Assembly: GCF_001640805.2 (NCBI RefSeq)
Contig: NC_066848.1
Span: 6,260,575-6,324,574, forward strand
Direction of reading: 5' to 3'
Source of the DNA: Lates calcarifer
Taxonomy: Eukaryota > Chordata > Actinopteri > Centropomidae
Length of the DNA stretch: 64,000 nucleotides
Below are positions 37,601 through 50,171 of this stretch, piece by piece. The translations under genes and the position numbers were made by a program. The stretch's first letter is position 1, and each line of letters opens with the position of its first letter. Below the pieces are notes generated by a model that was given only the letters and a program-made list of their open reading frames with translations, did no database searches and was not told the origin of the DNA.

Positions 37601-38894
37601 TGAGGTAAGCTGGGATTTGGTTGGCCTTCTCATATTACTCCAGTGAGGTTTTACCTTTTTAACTCGTTAGCCCATTTCGTGTACTCAACTGTGTACAACA
37701 CACAGTATTTATTATTTTGCTGCGGAGTGCTGTCTCTCTTTACTGTTTGAGGTAGCTTCCACTAACAACACTATCAAATCCATACTACTAGGTAGAAAGC
37801 TGCAGTGCAGGGCTGCTGTGTACAATATTGCACTTGACTCTTACATTTGCACAATGCAAAGAAAAGAACGATGGGAATGCTTTTGCAGTACAGTAGGTCA
37901 TCTTCTTTCATATAGTCATAATTGGTTTCAGAGTCCTTCAGGTTTACAGTTTCTCCAATAAAGAGCCACTTGTCGGGGAACATGTCCTTATCAAGTTAAA
38001 AATGCCATAAAGTGAGTCCTTACTTATTAAATAAGTGCTGGTCTGTAAAATAAAACTATGCTTTTACAAGGTGATGTCATTATTTTACTTGTTTTCTTTG
38101 GTTTTGACATGAACAAAACTTGGTTTTCAATAGATTAATTTGTATGCTCCCGTAAATTCTTTAGTTTTCAGATTTGATTTGCTCACAGTCAAAAGTTAAT
38201 GTTTCACATTAATGTCTCATCAGAAAATGTCTGCTCTTACTTGTACTTACCAGAATCATGTCTGTTTATTTAATAGTAAAAGACAGTTTTACTTCCAGTC
38301 TCTAATTTTTGAATTGTCTTTGATTTGCACTGATTATTAATTACATAATCACTTGCCAGTTTTGTTTTGTGACAAAGTGTCTTTTACTTTGGCACTTTTC
38401 TTTTTTTTAATTATTTTTCATTATAATTGAATAGGGAATTGTCATTATGACCAAGACAGCAAAAGTGTAATATTTTCATAGTGCTGAGTAATATTCTGTT
38501 TGCATATGTGTGGTTTCCATGTAGGCTATGGATTCTTATTAGACTGTTTTTTTTTTTTTTATGTTCTCTTGCAACAGAGTTACTTCTGCTGGTGCTAAAA
38601 TTTAATTCTGGCATACTATCCAAACGTACTTAGTAAGAGTTAAGCAGCTAAAATTGACAGCTAAAATTTAAACTTTCATTAATCTGAGGTAAATCACTAT
38701 TTCTACAGTGTGTCAATTAGCAATTCTCTTTCTGAGATCATAAATATAAAATGTCACAGTTTCAAAATTTTAAGTGTTAGGACTGACATTGTCTGATTAT
38801 TACTGTCAACTAATCCTATAAGATTCAAAACCAAGAAATTTAGAAATAATCTACACCTATTACAGACGTATACATGAGACATACCTTTACCCTT

Positions 38895-39345
38895 GGTTGA
38901 TATACGACTTCGCTGCAGTTAGCACGGCTAGCGTATTTTATTGTGAAAGGAAACCGCGGTTGCATCAATATCCTGTAGAAGATGATGCCGGGAAGATAAC
39001 CTTACGCATGCGCCGTAAAATGGTTTACATGCTTCGGTCGTTAGTAAAAATTCAACCATGCTAATGACATCGAAGGAATATCCCGTCGAGGTCGTAAAGT
39101 ATGACTCTGCTACGTGTTTTTGATAGTTTGGGATGCCAGCAGAGCGCGAGGTCGTGTAGCTATGAAATAAATCAGTCAACCTGCAGTTAGAATAGACTCT
39201 AGTTTCTTACTTGTAGATAGTAATGAAAAGGACAAAAATAATTCTTATCCTGGCAGCCGAGAATGTAGAACAACCCACGACTCCAACCGAGCCACACATT
39301 GAGGTGTCTGCTGCGTTGTGAAACGTAGGCTAATGAAAGTAAGTT
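38895..39345 (+). promoter_or_regulatory. CpG-rich segment, possible internal promoter
   Basis: About 20 CpG dinucleotides lie in the first 250 bases and several more follow, while flanking intron has only a few per kilobase. An NRF1-like site acgcatgcgcc is at 39004-39014. A strong plus-strand donor consensus, gaaa|gtaagt, follows at 39338/39339. This pattern is typical of vertebrate CpG-island promoters, but no TATA box or known first exon is visible. A recently inserted, not yet CpG-decayed mobile element would look the same. The orientation is inferred only from the donor. Confidence 0.35.
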
Positions 39346-39780
39346 AGACTACCCGTTTGGAAAGTTTAGCACCACTACATGATAGTATATCTGTCTTACT
39401 CTTGACTTTGCGTGGTGGTTGTTAAAGTGTGCAGTGTCTATAACAAAAGGGAGTGTAAGATTGACTAATTGAGTGATGGGTTAATATTAACCATTAATTA
39501 TCTTCACTTCTCCAGTAGGATAATATTAAATGCCGACACTGACCTCAACACACAGTGCAAGAACTTCATACTCATTCTATATTTGCAGTGTACTTTGGCA
39601 CTGGATATAAATCCTGTGCTGTAGAAATATCAAATATGAACAGAATTTCTATGGCCTGGACTGTTTCCCTTCTGCAGAATAACTGAAAAAGCTATTGGTG
39701 CTGCTGGCTGGTTTGTAAAGGGGGGCTATTCATTCAAAAGGGATGTTTTATGAAACAGAAATGTTGTTGTATTTTGGCAG

Positions 39781-39902
39781 ATGCATTGTATTGGATGAAC
39801 GGGATCACAGTTTGTATGAAGGCCCAGAATTTTGAACAGCATGCAGCGCCTGAACCATTGATCACAGAGGATGCTGATGTTTTCAGTGGTTGTGACTATA
39901 AG
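39781..39902 (+). other. exon-like segment of a possible nested plus-strand transcript
   Basis: A 122-bp segment is preceded by a T-rich acceptor (attttggcag) and followed by a strong donor (ataag|gtaagg). One frame is open throughout for 40 codons (including LYWMNGITVCMKAQNF and EDADVFSGCDYK), entering in phase 1. I recognise no domain. The upstream CpG-rich segment ends in a donor at 39338, but the frame that would join to this one has a stop just before that donor, so a long coding product is unlikely. If transcribed, it would more probably be a noncoding RNA. Confidence 0.2.
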
Positions 39903-41623
39903 GTAAGGTTCCTTTCAGACTGCAGTGATGTGTCTTTAATTTAAGCATACTCTATTTTGGAGATATCGCTCTACCTTGGCATAGTACAGACATTTTGAAG
40001 GAAGTGTATTGATCTGTCTGCCTCTCAGAATAATAGATATAAACTCTGTGTTTCATGTGGCACAATGCCAGGTGGGATTTTTTGTACCAGTTTGCTACTG
40101 TAACTAAGTAAGGTTAGTGCTATGTCAGCTGTGTTTTTCTTAGAATGACTTGGAAAAACAAACTCTATGATGCCAGTGCTAGGGTTTTGATATAAGTAAG
40201 TGAAGAGAAAAACCATGATCTTTCAGATATTAGAAGTGATGCAATTTATCGACACTGCAGGATTACAGTACATTTGTTAAGGTCTAACCACAAACCCATT
40301 CAACAATACAATAATTTAAGAAAAGTGACACTTTATAAATTAAAAAGACTCTCATCCTAACACTCCCTCTCTTATTTTCTCTATAAATGAAAAGTTCTAA
40401 CATAGTATAACTCTTGTGAGAGAAGTCAAAATTGCTTTAGAGGTTTCCCAGAGTTTTATGGCCCAGTTATTTGGTGATAAGTGTTTCTGCTTTATGTGAG
40501 AGAAAGTTCTGGATCCACAATTAGCCACAAGCAAACACCTAATGTCTGCAGGTCTCAAGATAAATCATGGACAATAATGAATTCACATGGGCAGCTCTGT
40601 AAGTTCTGGTTCTAAATTAATAATAATTCTTCATGCAAATTAATGCATATACCTGGAATTGGGCTGTGTAGATTTTTTTCTTGAGAAATAAGAGCTTTAT
40701 TGCTGTCTGAGCTCAATATTAATGGCTAGAGAGGAGTCATACCAAGACTGGTATTTAGGCAACTGTTCTTTGAAATGACTCACTCTCTTTTTAGCTCTAA
40801 GTGTCCACGCACAGTAACAGAGTGACCCTTTTGAAAGCTGCCAACTTCCCGTTTACACATGTCACATCTAAAAATGAAGTACAGCACATCCTAGATCAGA
40901 ATGTCAGAAGATGGAGCTTGCAGTATTTTTAAACAGCCATAATTACCTAGGAGTTTGTGATGCAGTCTCAAAAGCACTACACTTAACAGCACCATCAAAT
41001 ATCTTGACTAAACATGAGTTCAGACTCTCATTATTAAATCAGCATATTTGTCTGTGTAAACAATCCCTAAAAATGGATAATGGTGACTTGTTTAGAACGA
41101 CACGCTGTCCTAGCAGATGCATAGAGACAAACATTAGCGCTCTGCAATCACCAGTCAGAAAAGCATCTGATGCTGATACCTGACTACTAGTGACTCATCT
41201 GCCATGCCATCATGGGTTGAGAAAGAAATGCCTTACAGCGTGTTTGCAGAAACGCTGCCAAGCTATTTTAAAATGCACGGCTGACCTTCAAGGAAATGAA
41301 GCTGATGACATATCAGTATCTACCGCTCCTCAAGCTCCATGCAGAACCACATGTCATTAAACTGTTTCAATGCTGATGAATTGCCTTACAGTTATATGAA
41401 ATGGAAAACACAAAAGTGATTATGAAAAAACACATTCACAAAATAACATTGAAAAAGAAAGCATCAGATTAATCATAATAATAGTAATAACTACAGTAAT
41501 GATAATAATACATTCTCAAATAGACACATTGGAAATTTGGTTAAAACACAACAACACATTTCCTCCCATATAAACAACAAATGAGCAAAACATTAATATT
41601 CAAGAATCTGCGGCTAACACTAC

Positions 41624-41785
41624 CTGGACAAGGGGCAGTGTTATTGCAAACCCTTGATTCTCTTAAAGGGCCGCTGCAGTGTGTTCCGTATGGTGAGACA
41701 CATGTTCTTGTTCGCACCTGCGACCCTTGACCGCATGTTACAGAGCATGAGCTCCACTGGGACCACTCCTCTGCACCTGATTCAC
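41624..41785 (-). CDS. adgrb3: adgrb3 exon: thrombospondin type-1 repeat 1
   Basis: This 162-bp exon (54 codons, phase 1 to phase 1) encodes a full TSR, from [11 protein letters not shown] to NNTAPCP. The WSQW tryptophans (C-mannosylation site in this fold) and the six cysteines that form the three disulfides are present. CSVTCGQG fits the O-fucosylation consensus C-x-x-S/T-C-x-x-G. NNT is a possible N-glycosylation site. The acceptor is ccacacag and the donor AG|GTAGTG. TSRs in BAI proteins are extracellular ligand-binding modules. The intron on its 5' side carries a G-rich block on the plus strand about 60-150 bases away (41847-41935). No residue expected of the fold is missing. Confidence 0.97.
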
Positions 41786-41846
41786 CTGTGTGGGAGAAGG
41801 GTGACACTAGTTAAATGCAGCAATATGGTCTTAAGGCAGGGCTGTT

Positions 41847-41869
41847 GGGGCGGGGTGGGGCAAAGTGGG
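41847..41869 (+). other. G-quadruplex motif
   Basis: Four runs of three or more G with loops of 1, 1 and 6 bases: gggg-c-gggg-t-gggg-caaagt-ggg. This meets the common G3+N1-7 rule. It lies about 60 bases on the 5' side of the TSR1 exon, on the strand opposite to the transcript, inside a G-rich block reaching about 41935. Confidence 0.7.
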
Positions 41870-43497
41870 CAGGGTTGAGTAAAATGGGGAGGGGCCAACA
41901 TGAGTCACGTATGGGGTGAGGTGGGGCCCTTAAGATTTACAAGAACACTGTACAGTTTATACTACCTTCATGTGATCTTTGATAAATACAGAATTGACAG
42001 CTTAATTTCTCTGAGTAGTGGTTTCTTTTGTTTGCAGCACAGTAGAGTGGTTTGTGTCTGCAATCACTGAGAGTAGTTGCAAAATTTGTGGTCTTAAAAG
42101 TGTAGGAGAGATGTGTAACATAATCTTTTTACAGTGAGTTCAAATGTGCATTTATACAAAGATCACAGAAAAGGCATAGCTATGATTATTAGAATGAACA
42201 GTAGACATTAGGGTTACATCTAACTGTTTCACTTCATCTTTGAAAAATAGTTCATGCATTTCAATGAAACCCAATAATATGTTTAAACAAGGTGAGAAAA
42301 TCAGCATAAACAAAATTTCATAAGAACATGGTGACATGCAAGAAAGACAACATCTGAGAAAATAAAATGGATTTTAATGGGTGTTAGTTCAGAAAGAGTT
42401 CTGAGGTATGGATTCCCTTGCACTGCAGCAAGCTATCTAGTTTCCTTGACAACGGTGGAGCAAATTCTTTGTTTTAGACAAAGGTTTCAGATAATTTCCA
42501 AATCTATCCTAACCTGTTAACTCCCAGAGATGGAGGAAAATGAGGAAGTTAGCTGATTTTATTCAGCAGATCACACCCATTTTCAAGTGTGTGAAAGTGG
42601 CTCCAAGCAGAATGTATTCAAATTTCAATTGTGAGTGCCCAGATGGAAATGCAACAGGTACTGTTTAAGCCACAGAATGAAAATGGACTCTGTTTCTGTG
42701 GTCCAGGCCTTTGAGCCCACATGGAAGCTTTTGGCCAGCAGACGTTGAAGTAGTTTAACTCTGCATGCAGGCATACTGTCATTAAATAATCATATATAGC
42801 ATTTGGTAGTTAGTAAGATGGCCATAGTTATTACATCCATCTCTCTTTTGAGTTAAATTAGAAAGATTAATAAGAAGAAACAGCGGTGAGCCTTTCAATC
42901 TTCATTATCCAAAAGGGTGAAATATCAGAAAGCCATGAAATGCTAAATAAAGCTGTATATTACGGTGAGGCAGTGGGGTGATTTCCAAAGCCTAAATGAA
43001 AAAAAGAGTAAATTATTTGGTGACAAGTGAGTGGACATTCAAATTCCTACATCAGAGTAGTCACCGAATAATTAATGTTTGATTATGTTAAACCCTCAGG
43101 TGAAGTATTCATTCTCTTTGAGGCTTTATGCATTAGAGGAATAATTTAATACAGAGAGGAATAGTTTCAATTGCAGCTCTGAATACATTTATGTCATTGG
43201 AAGTCATCAAATCATATTAGAATTTTTAAGCACAATATGCTTTAAATGTGGTTTCTCAGCATGTATTATCAAGGACACATAGATTCAGCCAAATAGTGAT
43301 CTAAACCCTGCCCTTAATTTTGCAGATCATAAAATAGACTGAGAGGTGGATCAATTTGTTAAATGAGGCAGTACAGGGAGAGTAAATTGTGTGAGAATGA
43401 GAAACAGAAAAGCACGGGCAATGCGACTGGACAGGGAAACAACATATCTACAGCATGTGTAAAATGGAGAGGTGTTAATGAGTATACGTTAGTACTG

Positions 43498-43522
43498 GTA
43501 TGTATGTATGTATGTATGTATG
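43498..43522. repeat. (TATG)n microsatellite
   Basis: Six perfect tetranucleotide units. Confidence 0.95.
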
Positions 43523-44353
43523 GTGTGTTGCAAATTAAAATGGTAATGAAAGGATTTTTTTTAAACAATGACAGCAATTTAAATGGAACAACACATGAAA
43601 AAAATTAAAATATTTCCCAAAAATAAAATGAAGAATTAAAAAAAATCTCAATAGCAGCTAGATCTAAACCCACCCACTGAAAAAAGTGTCTTCTAAATAG
43701 ATAAAGCAAAATAAAAAATAATAAATAAATAATAATAAAACCAAAATTAAAGTTTTGCTTTAATATTGCTGTCACTTATTTCAGTACTTGATTTTATTAA
43801 AAATGCCACAGGGGTAGGTTGTAAATATCATTATGAATTTAGGTTATTTCTGTTTTTTAATGTACAGGATGCTACACTTGATTAAACCACATGGCTTCAT
43901 TTTATCTCCAAGGGCAGCATCTAGTAGTAGTAACTTTTGCCAAGTATGTGTTTCATATTTGGCTGAAGGGGGTGGGTTTTTCATCGAATGACATTTAATT
44001 TATCACGCCTTGAAGGAAATGATTAACTACATCAGGGCCTTAGTTTTAAACTGCTGTTTAATTAATGTTCTATGAAAATACTGTATGGGCAATCCACTTG
44101 CCAACTCGCTATGTGACAAAAAAAGAAAACAAACAGACCCACAAAACCCAATTATGTTCTATAGTCAAAGTAAATACTCATAGAGAAATGGGAAATTTAT
44201 CTTCCTAGTTCATATGTAGCAATAGCGAATGAGTAGGAAAAAATAATAATGCAAAACATTTCCACTTAAAAGGTGCAGTACAAGAGAGAGCATGCATGAT
44301 GAAATTAAGTTTAGTTAACAAAATAAGGTAAAGAAACATAACTATTGTATTAC

Positions 44354-44464
44354 CAGTTTGTGCCATAAATTTAGCAGATTCAGCTTGCTCCTGCAGGGCC
44401 TTTGTGTCATGAACTGATCTTGGCCGCTGACTTTTTACTGTATGCTCTCCGATCATTCCATATT
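44354..44464 (-). CDS. adgrb3: adgrb3 exon: linker between CUB region and TSR1
   Basis: This 111-bp exon encodes 37 residues, reading (E)[17 protein letters not shown] and ending AKFMAQT plus one base of a Gly codon. The acceptor is cccatag at 44471-44465 and the donor is G|GTAATA at 44354/44353. It enters and leaves in phase 1, so it can be skipped without a frame change. The human protein has a closely similar basic stretch here ([15 protein letters not shown], from memory), so this is a strong paralogue marker. The segment is hydrophilic, has no cysteine and joins the N-terminal CUB region to the first TSR. This is the most 5' exon seen; the intron upstream runs more than 19.5 kb to the window edge. 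Confidence 0.93.
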
Positions 44465-47400
44465 CTATGGGACAAAATAGAGGTTCATATGAAAGCTAGG
44501 CTTAAACATGATCTTCTGAGAACAAAAGCTTATTACATACTGTTTTTCAGGATGTTCGAAGCAACTGCAGTACATGGCTAGAAACAAAGACCACACAAGT
44601 TTGTATTTAATTTGTCCTTTACTCTAGGGCATAGAACAATGCAACGAATTTATAAGGGTGAGTTGGAAGTATTAATTGAGCTTGAAAGCACAGCGTAGAC
44701 ACATAGCAAACATGCAAATAAACTCACATCGGTTTTTAAGACTCTAACACTTCATCAGACCAGCTCCCTCCCTCCCACCCTCCTGCACGCCCAGAAAAGA
44801 AAAGAAAAACAAAATGAAAGTAAAAATGTGTAAGCCATCAGAAAGCCACAGAGGAGGGGGGTCATGGACATAACATGCTATTGATCCACAGTTTCCTCAA
44901 CAGTTTGTCATCTTTGTGGGATTTCTTTTTTTGTTGACCCAGTCCAAAATATTGTAAGCCTTTGTAAAATTAGACAAATGTATTCTGAGCTGTATTCATT
45001 ATAATGCATGCCCTCTTTGTTTCCCTTAAAGGGACAAAGAGACAATGAGTTCTGATGCCACACTGAGAAAAGTGATGCTAGCGATATTGCATTTAGTTAT
45101 GAATTTGCATCAGCTGTTTTGTAAAATGTTTATATTTTACTTACTTAAATAGCTCATGCAAATTGTTTTTGAACTCTTGTTTTAATTAAAAACTAGCATA
45201 ACGTTTGCCAGTGTGGTCCTAATGAGGTGATTATATCATTTGCAAATAGGCAATGCAGGTGATGCATCAACAACAAATTCACACATAGCTTATGTTAGTA
45301 CATTAGACAATACAATGCATCAGCCATTGATAGGAACGATGTCTAAATCATCACTTCTAATATAGTTTGTAGCCTCAGATTCCTGTGTTTCCTACAACAG
45401 ACTGTAAACCTAGAAAGACTGACCTCCCTGTGCAATGAGGCCTAGAGGAGGAAATCATCTCATCTGATCATGTTCCACTGAAAGCTAAATTTTTATGACT
45501 AATTATACAATAAATCACTTGACTACAAAAAAAAGACAGCTGTTTGATCTGCATATCAGACTGTTGGCATTAACCAAATCATATCAACAAACATGTACCA
45601 TGATTGGATTAAGAAAAAATAAATAAATAAATCAAGACAAAGAAATGACTCTGGGTTTTCAAACATCATCCCTTCCCAGTGTAGCATCAGGAAAACTGTG
45701 CTTGTGTTTGCATAAAAAATTTGAATATTAAGAGGGTATAATGAAAGGAGAGAAAGCCGCCAGGTAGAGACAAACATTGCAGCCTTTTGATGCTGATTAG
45801 TATCTTCAGAAACATGACTGCACAAAATAACGAGCTTCAGAAGCGTGTTCAAAGGTCTTTCAGTGTGATTTGATCATGTCCACATCTGCTTTGTTCAAAT
45901 TAAGTGGAAAGCACAGTGTGAACTCTGTGCCGGACAAAGAATGTGCAGGTACACTGATGGTTGGACAAACAGCGGGCAGTTGATCTAATGTTCAGTCACG
46001 TAAGGCTGTCTACTGTAGATACTTTGACTTTATCTCTTTTCTGTGTTTTGTGCTCTACCCTGTGGTGTCTTGGATCATGAACCAGTTCCCCATTTGGCAG
46101 AATAAAAGGGCTGTCTAATTTAGTCAGCCTGAACGTCTGCTACTTTGCAAATCATACAAAAAGCAGGGTACACTGCGGCTTGATGAATTTATACAAATGA
46201 AGCTAAACACTAAAAGCTACGAGAGAGCAGACAGTAGCACTTTCATGCCACCTGGCTCAGCAGGACTGAATGGATATCGATAATACTGACAAAATTACAC
46301 AGCTTCTTTTAATTCTTTTACTTTTCAATAAAATTAGTCTTGATAATGCAAAGAAAAGGTTAGAAAAGGAAAATATGCACAAATCAATATACACTCCACT
46401 GTATTAATAAAATTTAGAAACAACACAAAGTAAATTAAAAAAAAATCTAGTCTGTACCTGTATCAATGAGTATCTACTGTATAGTATTTGTTTTGTTTTG
46501 TTTTTTTCATATTGTCCTTTTTAAGCACTAATCAACCTAACTGGCTTCTCATATCATTGATCATAACTCAGTGACTTGCCTCTGGAAAACATTGATCAGC
46601 TCAGCCTATTAAACACTGATATTAGCCCTAGAGTGAGTCAGTCACACCTGATCTAATCTAGCTCTGAGCAGCTCATGATGAACAACACAACAAAAGCACT
46701 GCAACATGAAAGAGATTATAAAATTGTCATTAAGCATGGTGTCAGTGAGATACCTGGATGACAGACAGTCATTACAGGAGATGCACTGTATGAATCAAAC
46801 ATCACACATTTTTAAATAAAAGTGTTTCATCACCACAGACTCATTGTCTCATGATGGATGTTTGAGTAATTATATCTAAATCAGTCTGGACAGGAAGCTA
46901 TTAAAAAATCTCAACCTGTTGGTACATAAATGAGAACTGGTTAATTTAGTGTGTAAGTCTCAAGTTTTTAGTGTATGAGACTGGAGTCTCTTTTGATGTC
47001 ACAAAGTCAAGATGTTAATCCAAACGTCATGTTTCCGGAGGTAGAATGGAAAAGAGCAGGGATGTTGAAACATGACACCAGAAAAGTACTGAGAAATAAG
47101 CACAACGGTTTAATTGAACTACTCGGATTGTATTCAAGCCTGTGGCTATAGAACGGTAAACATGAGAGACAAACCAGAATTTTAATAACTGGAGGGACGG
47201 GCTGCTGTCATTTGTCAAAAACAGCCCATAACAATGTGCCTTCACTGTATTACAAGGCAGAAAGCGCAGATGATGCATTTAGCGTGTCATTACTTAGAAA
47301 CATTTCTTTGGTTTGAGACAGCATAATTTTGAAGTTTTGGCCACTGTTATTGAGAACTTTCAAACTGTGTGTTCTCAAGGAAATTAAGTTCAAGATTTAT

Positions 47401-48029
47401 GAGATGTCTGTCCTTCAGTCAGGACTAAAGAGAATACTTATTATTGATAAGTATCTGTCAACCATCATGCTTCAACAACAAAGAAGAGACAATAGCATAC
47501 AGAGAAATCCATCACTGTTTCAATCACTGCTTCCTTTCCTTTTGTGCATTGGGCAATTCTTTCACTTTTTTGCATGTACATAACCTTGATGGTATGTGTC
47601 ACTAACAAAGCATGCACCTTTGGGTTTAGAATTACAATTTACATTTCTAAGGATGTTATAGTGACCATTAAATTTAGCAGGATTGTCAAGATTGAGGAAA
47701 AGCAGCGTTGCTCTTCAGAAATAGCCAACATATGTGGAGGATTCAATACATTTGTGTAAAACAGGGAGTTGAATTGACTAGATGACCTTAGTGGACAAAT
47801 CAGAACAGCTATTTCTTCTATAACAGGCTGGTTTTCTCTAGCAATTTATAAAAAAAAATCTGAAAGGAGTTGCTTCTGAGGGACAGCACTAGCGATTTCT
47901 GTCTCACTATAGATACATGACCACACATACATGAACCAAAATTCAGTTCCAGCTACAGTAACATATCTCTGGTGATCCAGTATTTTGGAACCTCTCACTG
48001 CCAGTTAAATACAGTTACCTAATGCAAAG

Positions 48030-48051
48030 ACACACACACACACACACACAA
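48030..48051. repeat. (CA)n microsatellite
   Basis: About ten perfect CA units. Confidence 0.95.
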
Positions 48052-49064
48052 GCAGAGACAAATTAATGCACACACCATTTTCCCATTTCTCACATTTTAC
48101 ATTTTTAAAAGCTCTTAATTCACTAAAGGAAGCAGCAGAATTAGCACTCCATTCAGCAACATCAAACCCGCAATTACTTCAAGTAAGTGCAAAAAAGGAT
48201 TTTTTAAAAGGTGCAAGCAATGACTGCTTCTTGCCACCATGCTGTGCCATCAGTTTATAATGGCAGCCATTTTACTTGCTTGTCAGGGATTATCAACAAA
48301 TCAGGTGAGTAATAAAGAGGTGGAAATGAGATTAAGCTATTTTGAGAGAGAAAAAAGAAAAAAAAAAACCTCCCTCTCAACTTTAAGAAGGTGAAATTAT
48401 TTGGGTGGCTAGTCTAGTCTCTTGAGTCAGGCTCCTTTGCAAGTTGATCTTACTGTGAGACATGTCTGGCTGCTTTAAAAAGGAAAGGAAAATAAGTCTT
48501 TTGTTTCAGTCAGCTTTGCAAGCTGGTCTCCAGGGGCGCATCTGTTAGCAAAGCCAGAACTACATGCGACCGTGGCAGCTGTGGAGCAGCTAAAACAATG
48601 AAAATCTTTGGGCAAAATTTGACAAAATGTCTGCTCAAGCTACTGGCTCTGCAGGCGCAACAACCTCGTCACCACTGGGCTATGACCTCAGCAGGTGACA
48701 ATAAATGAAGGTTACTGTATGTGCTGTGGCAACACAGGCCTTCATCACAGTGTCAGAGGTGTGCAAACATGGATAGTGCTGGACAGTATTTTCCTTCCCA
48801 AGCCAAACTATTTATGAGAGCCTGATTTGGTGGGCTCAAAGCTTTTTTGACCTATCACAGCTCATTGATGCTTTCAAGCTTAATTAGTGGCTGTATTCAC
48901 AGTACAAAGATATTCATGCTTGATTTAATTAATGTCCTGCTACAAAGTACATGCCTTACACATTAAAAACAAATAAAGACTCAGCACACAATCAAAGAGA
49001 ATGAAAGTTCCCTGGGTTCATGACCTTTGTCATCACAAAGGCTTTGATCCACTGCATGCAGGGA

Positions 49065-49115
49065 ATTTTAAGCCTAAGCACTGGTAGTGATCATGCCAGT
49101 GCTTAGGCTTAAAAT
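49065..49115. repeat. perfect 20-bp inverted repeat (hairpin)
   Basis: attttaagcctaagcactgg at 49065-49084 is exactly complementary to 49096-49115, with an 11-base loop. Pairing does not continue usefully outside the arms. It could be a small palindromic element remnant, a cruciform or a hairpin in RNA. The stem is shorter than that of a usual microRNA precursor. Confidence 0.9.
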
Positions 49116-50138
49116 CCAGTTCAATGGAAGACATTTCATTTCCAGGTTCATCTTTACTGTGTGGACACGTTCCATGTGTAATTTTATTGAAAGGCAGTAA
49201 AAGCCAGCCCCATGTCCAATGACTGATGTGTCTAACCTTGCATGAAATGAGCCTTTACTCCGAAGCCCCTATGAGTAGCTTCTATCAGGGGCGCTCCGCT
49301 TACTGCCCTCCATGCATTCCTGCCTGACTGACTGACTGTCACAAATGTAGCTCTTAATGAGAGGCACTTCATTACCACTGCACTTTGAAGAGTGTAAGTC
49401 CCCAAAATAGAGACAAGTGAACAGTCCATGCAGACCAGGAAGAGGGATGCCTCCCTATCCCATGCCTGTCTTTGATCCATTTCTCAACAGCTGAGCTAGC
49501 AAATTTTGGTCAAACGTAGTGATGTTTCTGAATTGGAAGGTGCTTAAGCTACATTTGTAGATTTATTGGACTTCTGTTTCACTTGTGTATTACAATTTAA
49601 ACATAAAAAGATGTCAAACTATAAAAAAAGACATTAACCTTTAAAAGAGTTAGTACTGACCACATGTTAAAATAGTTGTAATGTAGTTTAAGGGTCTACA
49701 AAACTCTCTTGTAACAACAGCACCTGTTCATTTGCTTGTTCGCAGAGGTATTTAATCTAAAACATCAATACAGAAAAATGATCAAAGCCATCTGGTTGAT
49801 CATGGATTTTTCTCTCCAAAAAATAAACATAACACTTATCAACAAGTATATTACAGTAGAGAGAGGAGGAAAAGGTAAAATAACACATTCCAGGAAAAAG
49901 CAAAAAGAAAATCAGTCATTATGTGTTACAGTGCAATACATAAAAAAATACATTACATAAAAAAACATAAAATATACAGTTATTCTTAAGTAAAGTACAG
50001 ATTCAACTGTTTAAAAAAACATAAAGAAACCTAAACTAATTCCAACCATGAAGAGGCAGGACAGTACATTTTATTTTCAGTGTTATAGACAAAACTGTGA
50101 AAGACTAATTTTCAATGTAAAAAATAACGATACATATA

Positions 50139-50171
50139 ATGATGATGATGATAGTGATGATGATTATGATG
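50139..50171. repeat. (GAT)n microsatellite
   Basis: An imperfect GAT run with one AGT and one TAT interruption. Confidence 0.85.

Larger units (their letters stand above)
35276..41623 (-). other. adgrb3: adgrb3 intron carrying an 18S fragment and a CpG-rich segment
   Basis: A 6.3-kb intron between TSR2 and TSR1. It contains the 18S rRNA-derived pseudogene fragment (about 37215-37600), the CpG-rich segment (38895-39345) and an exon-like plus-strand segment (39781-39902), each listed separately. A 15-A run is at 36220-36234. In 35276-37200 and 39950-41600 I see only AT-rich intron with small (AAT)n tracts. Confidence 0.8.
41786..44353 (-). other. adgrb3: adgrb3 intron with G-rich block and (TATG)n
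   Basis: A 2.6-kb intron between the linker exon and TSR1. It has a G-rich block with a G-quadruplex motif (41847-41869) close to the TSR1 acceptor, (TATG)n at 43498-43522 and an A/T-rich low-complexity stretch at 43610-43750. Confidence 0.8.

Noticed and set aside
38928..39179. 83-codon minus-strand frame in the CpG-rich segment
   Set aside because: No known domain, and the frame has no conserved partner exon. It is reported only as part of the CpG-rich segment.
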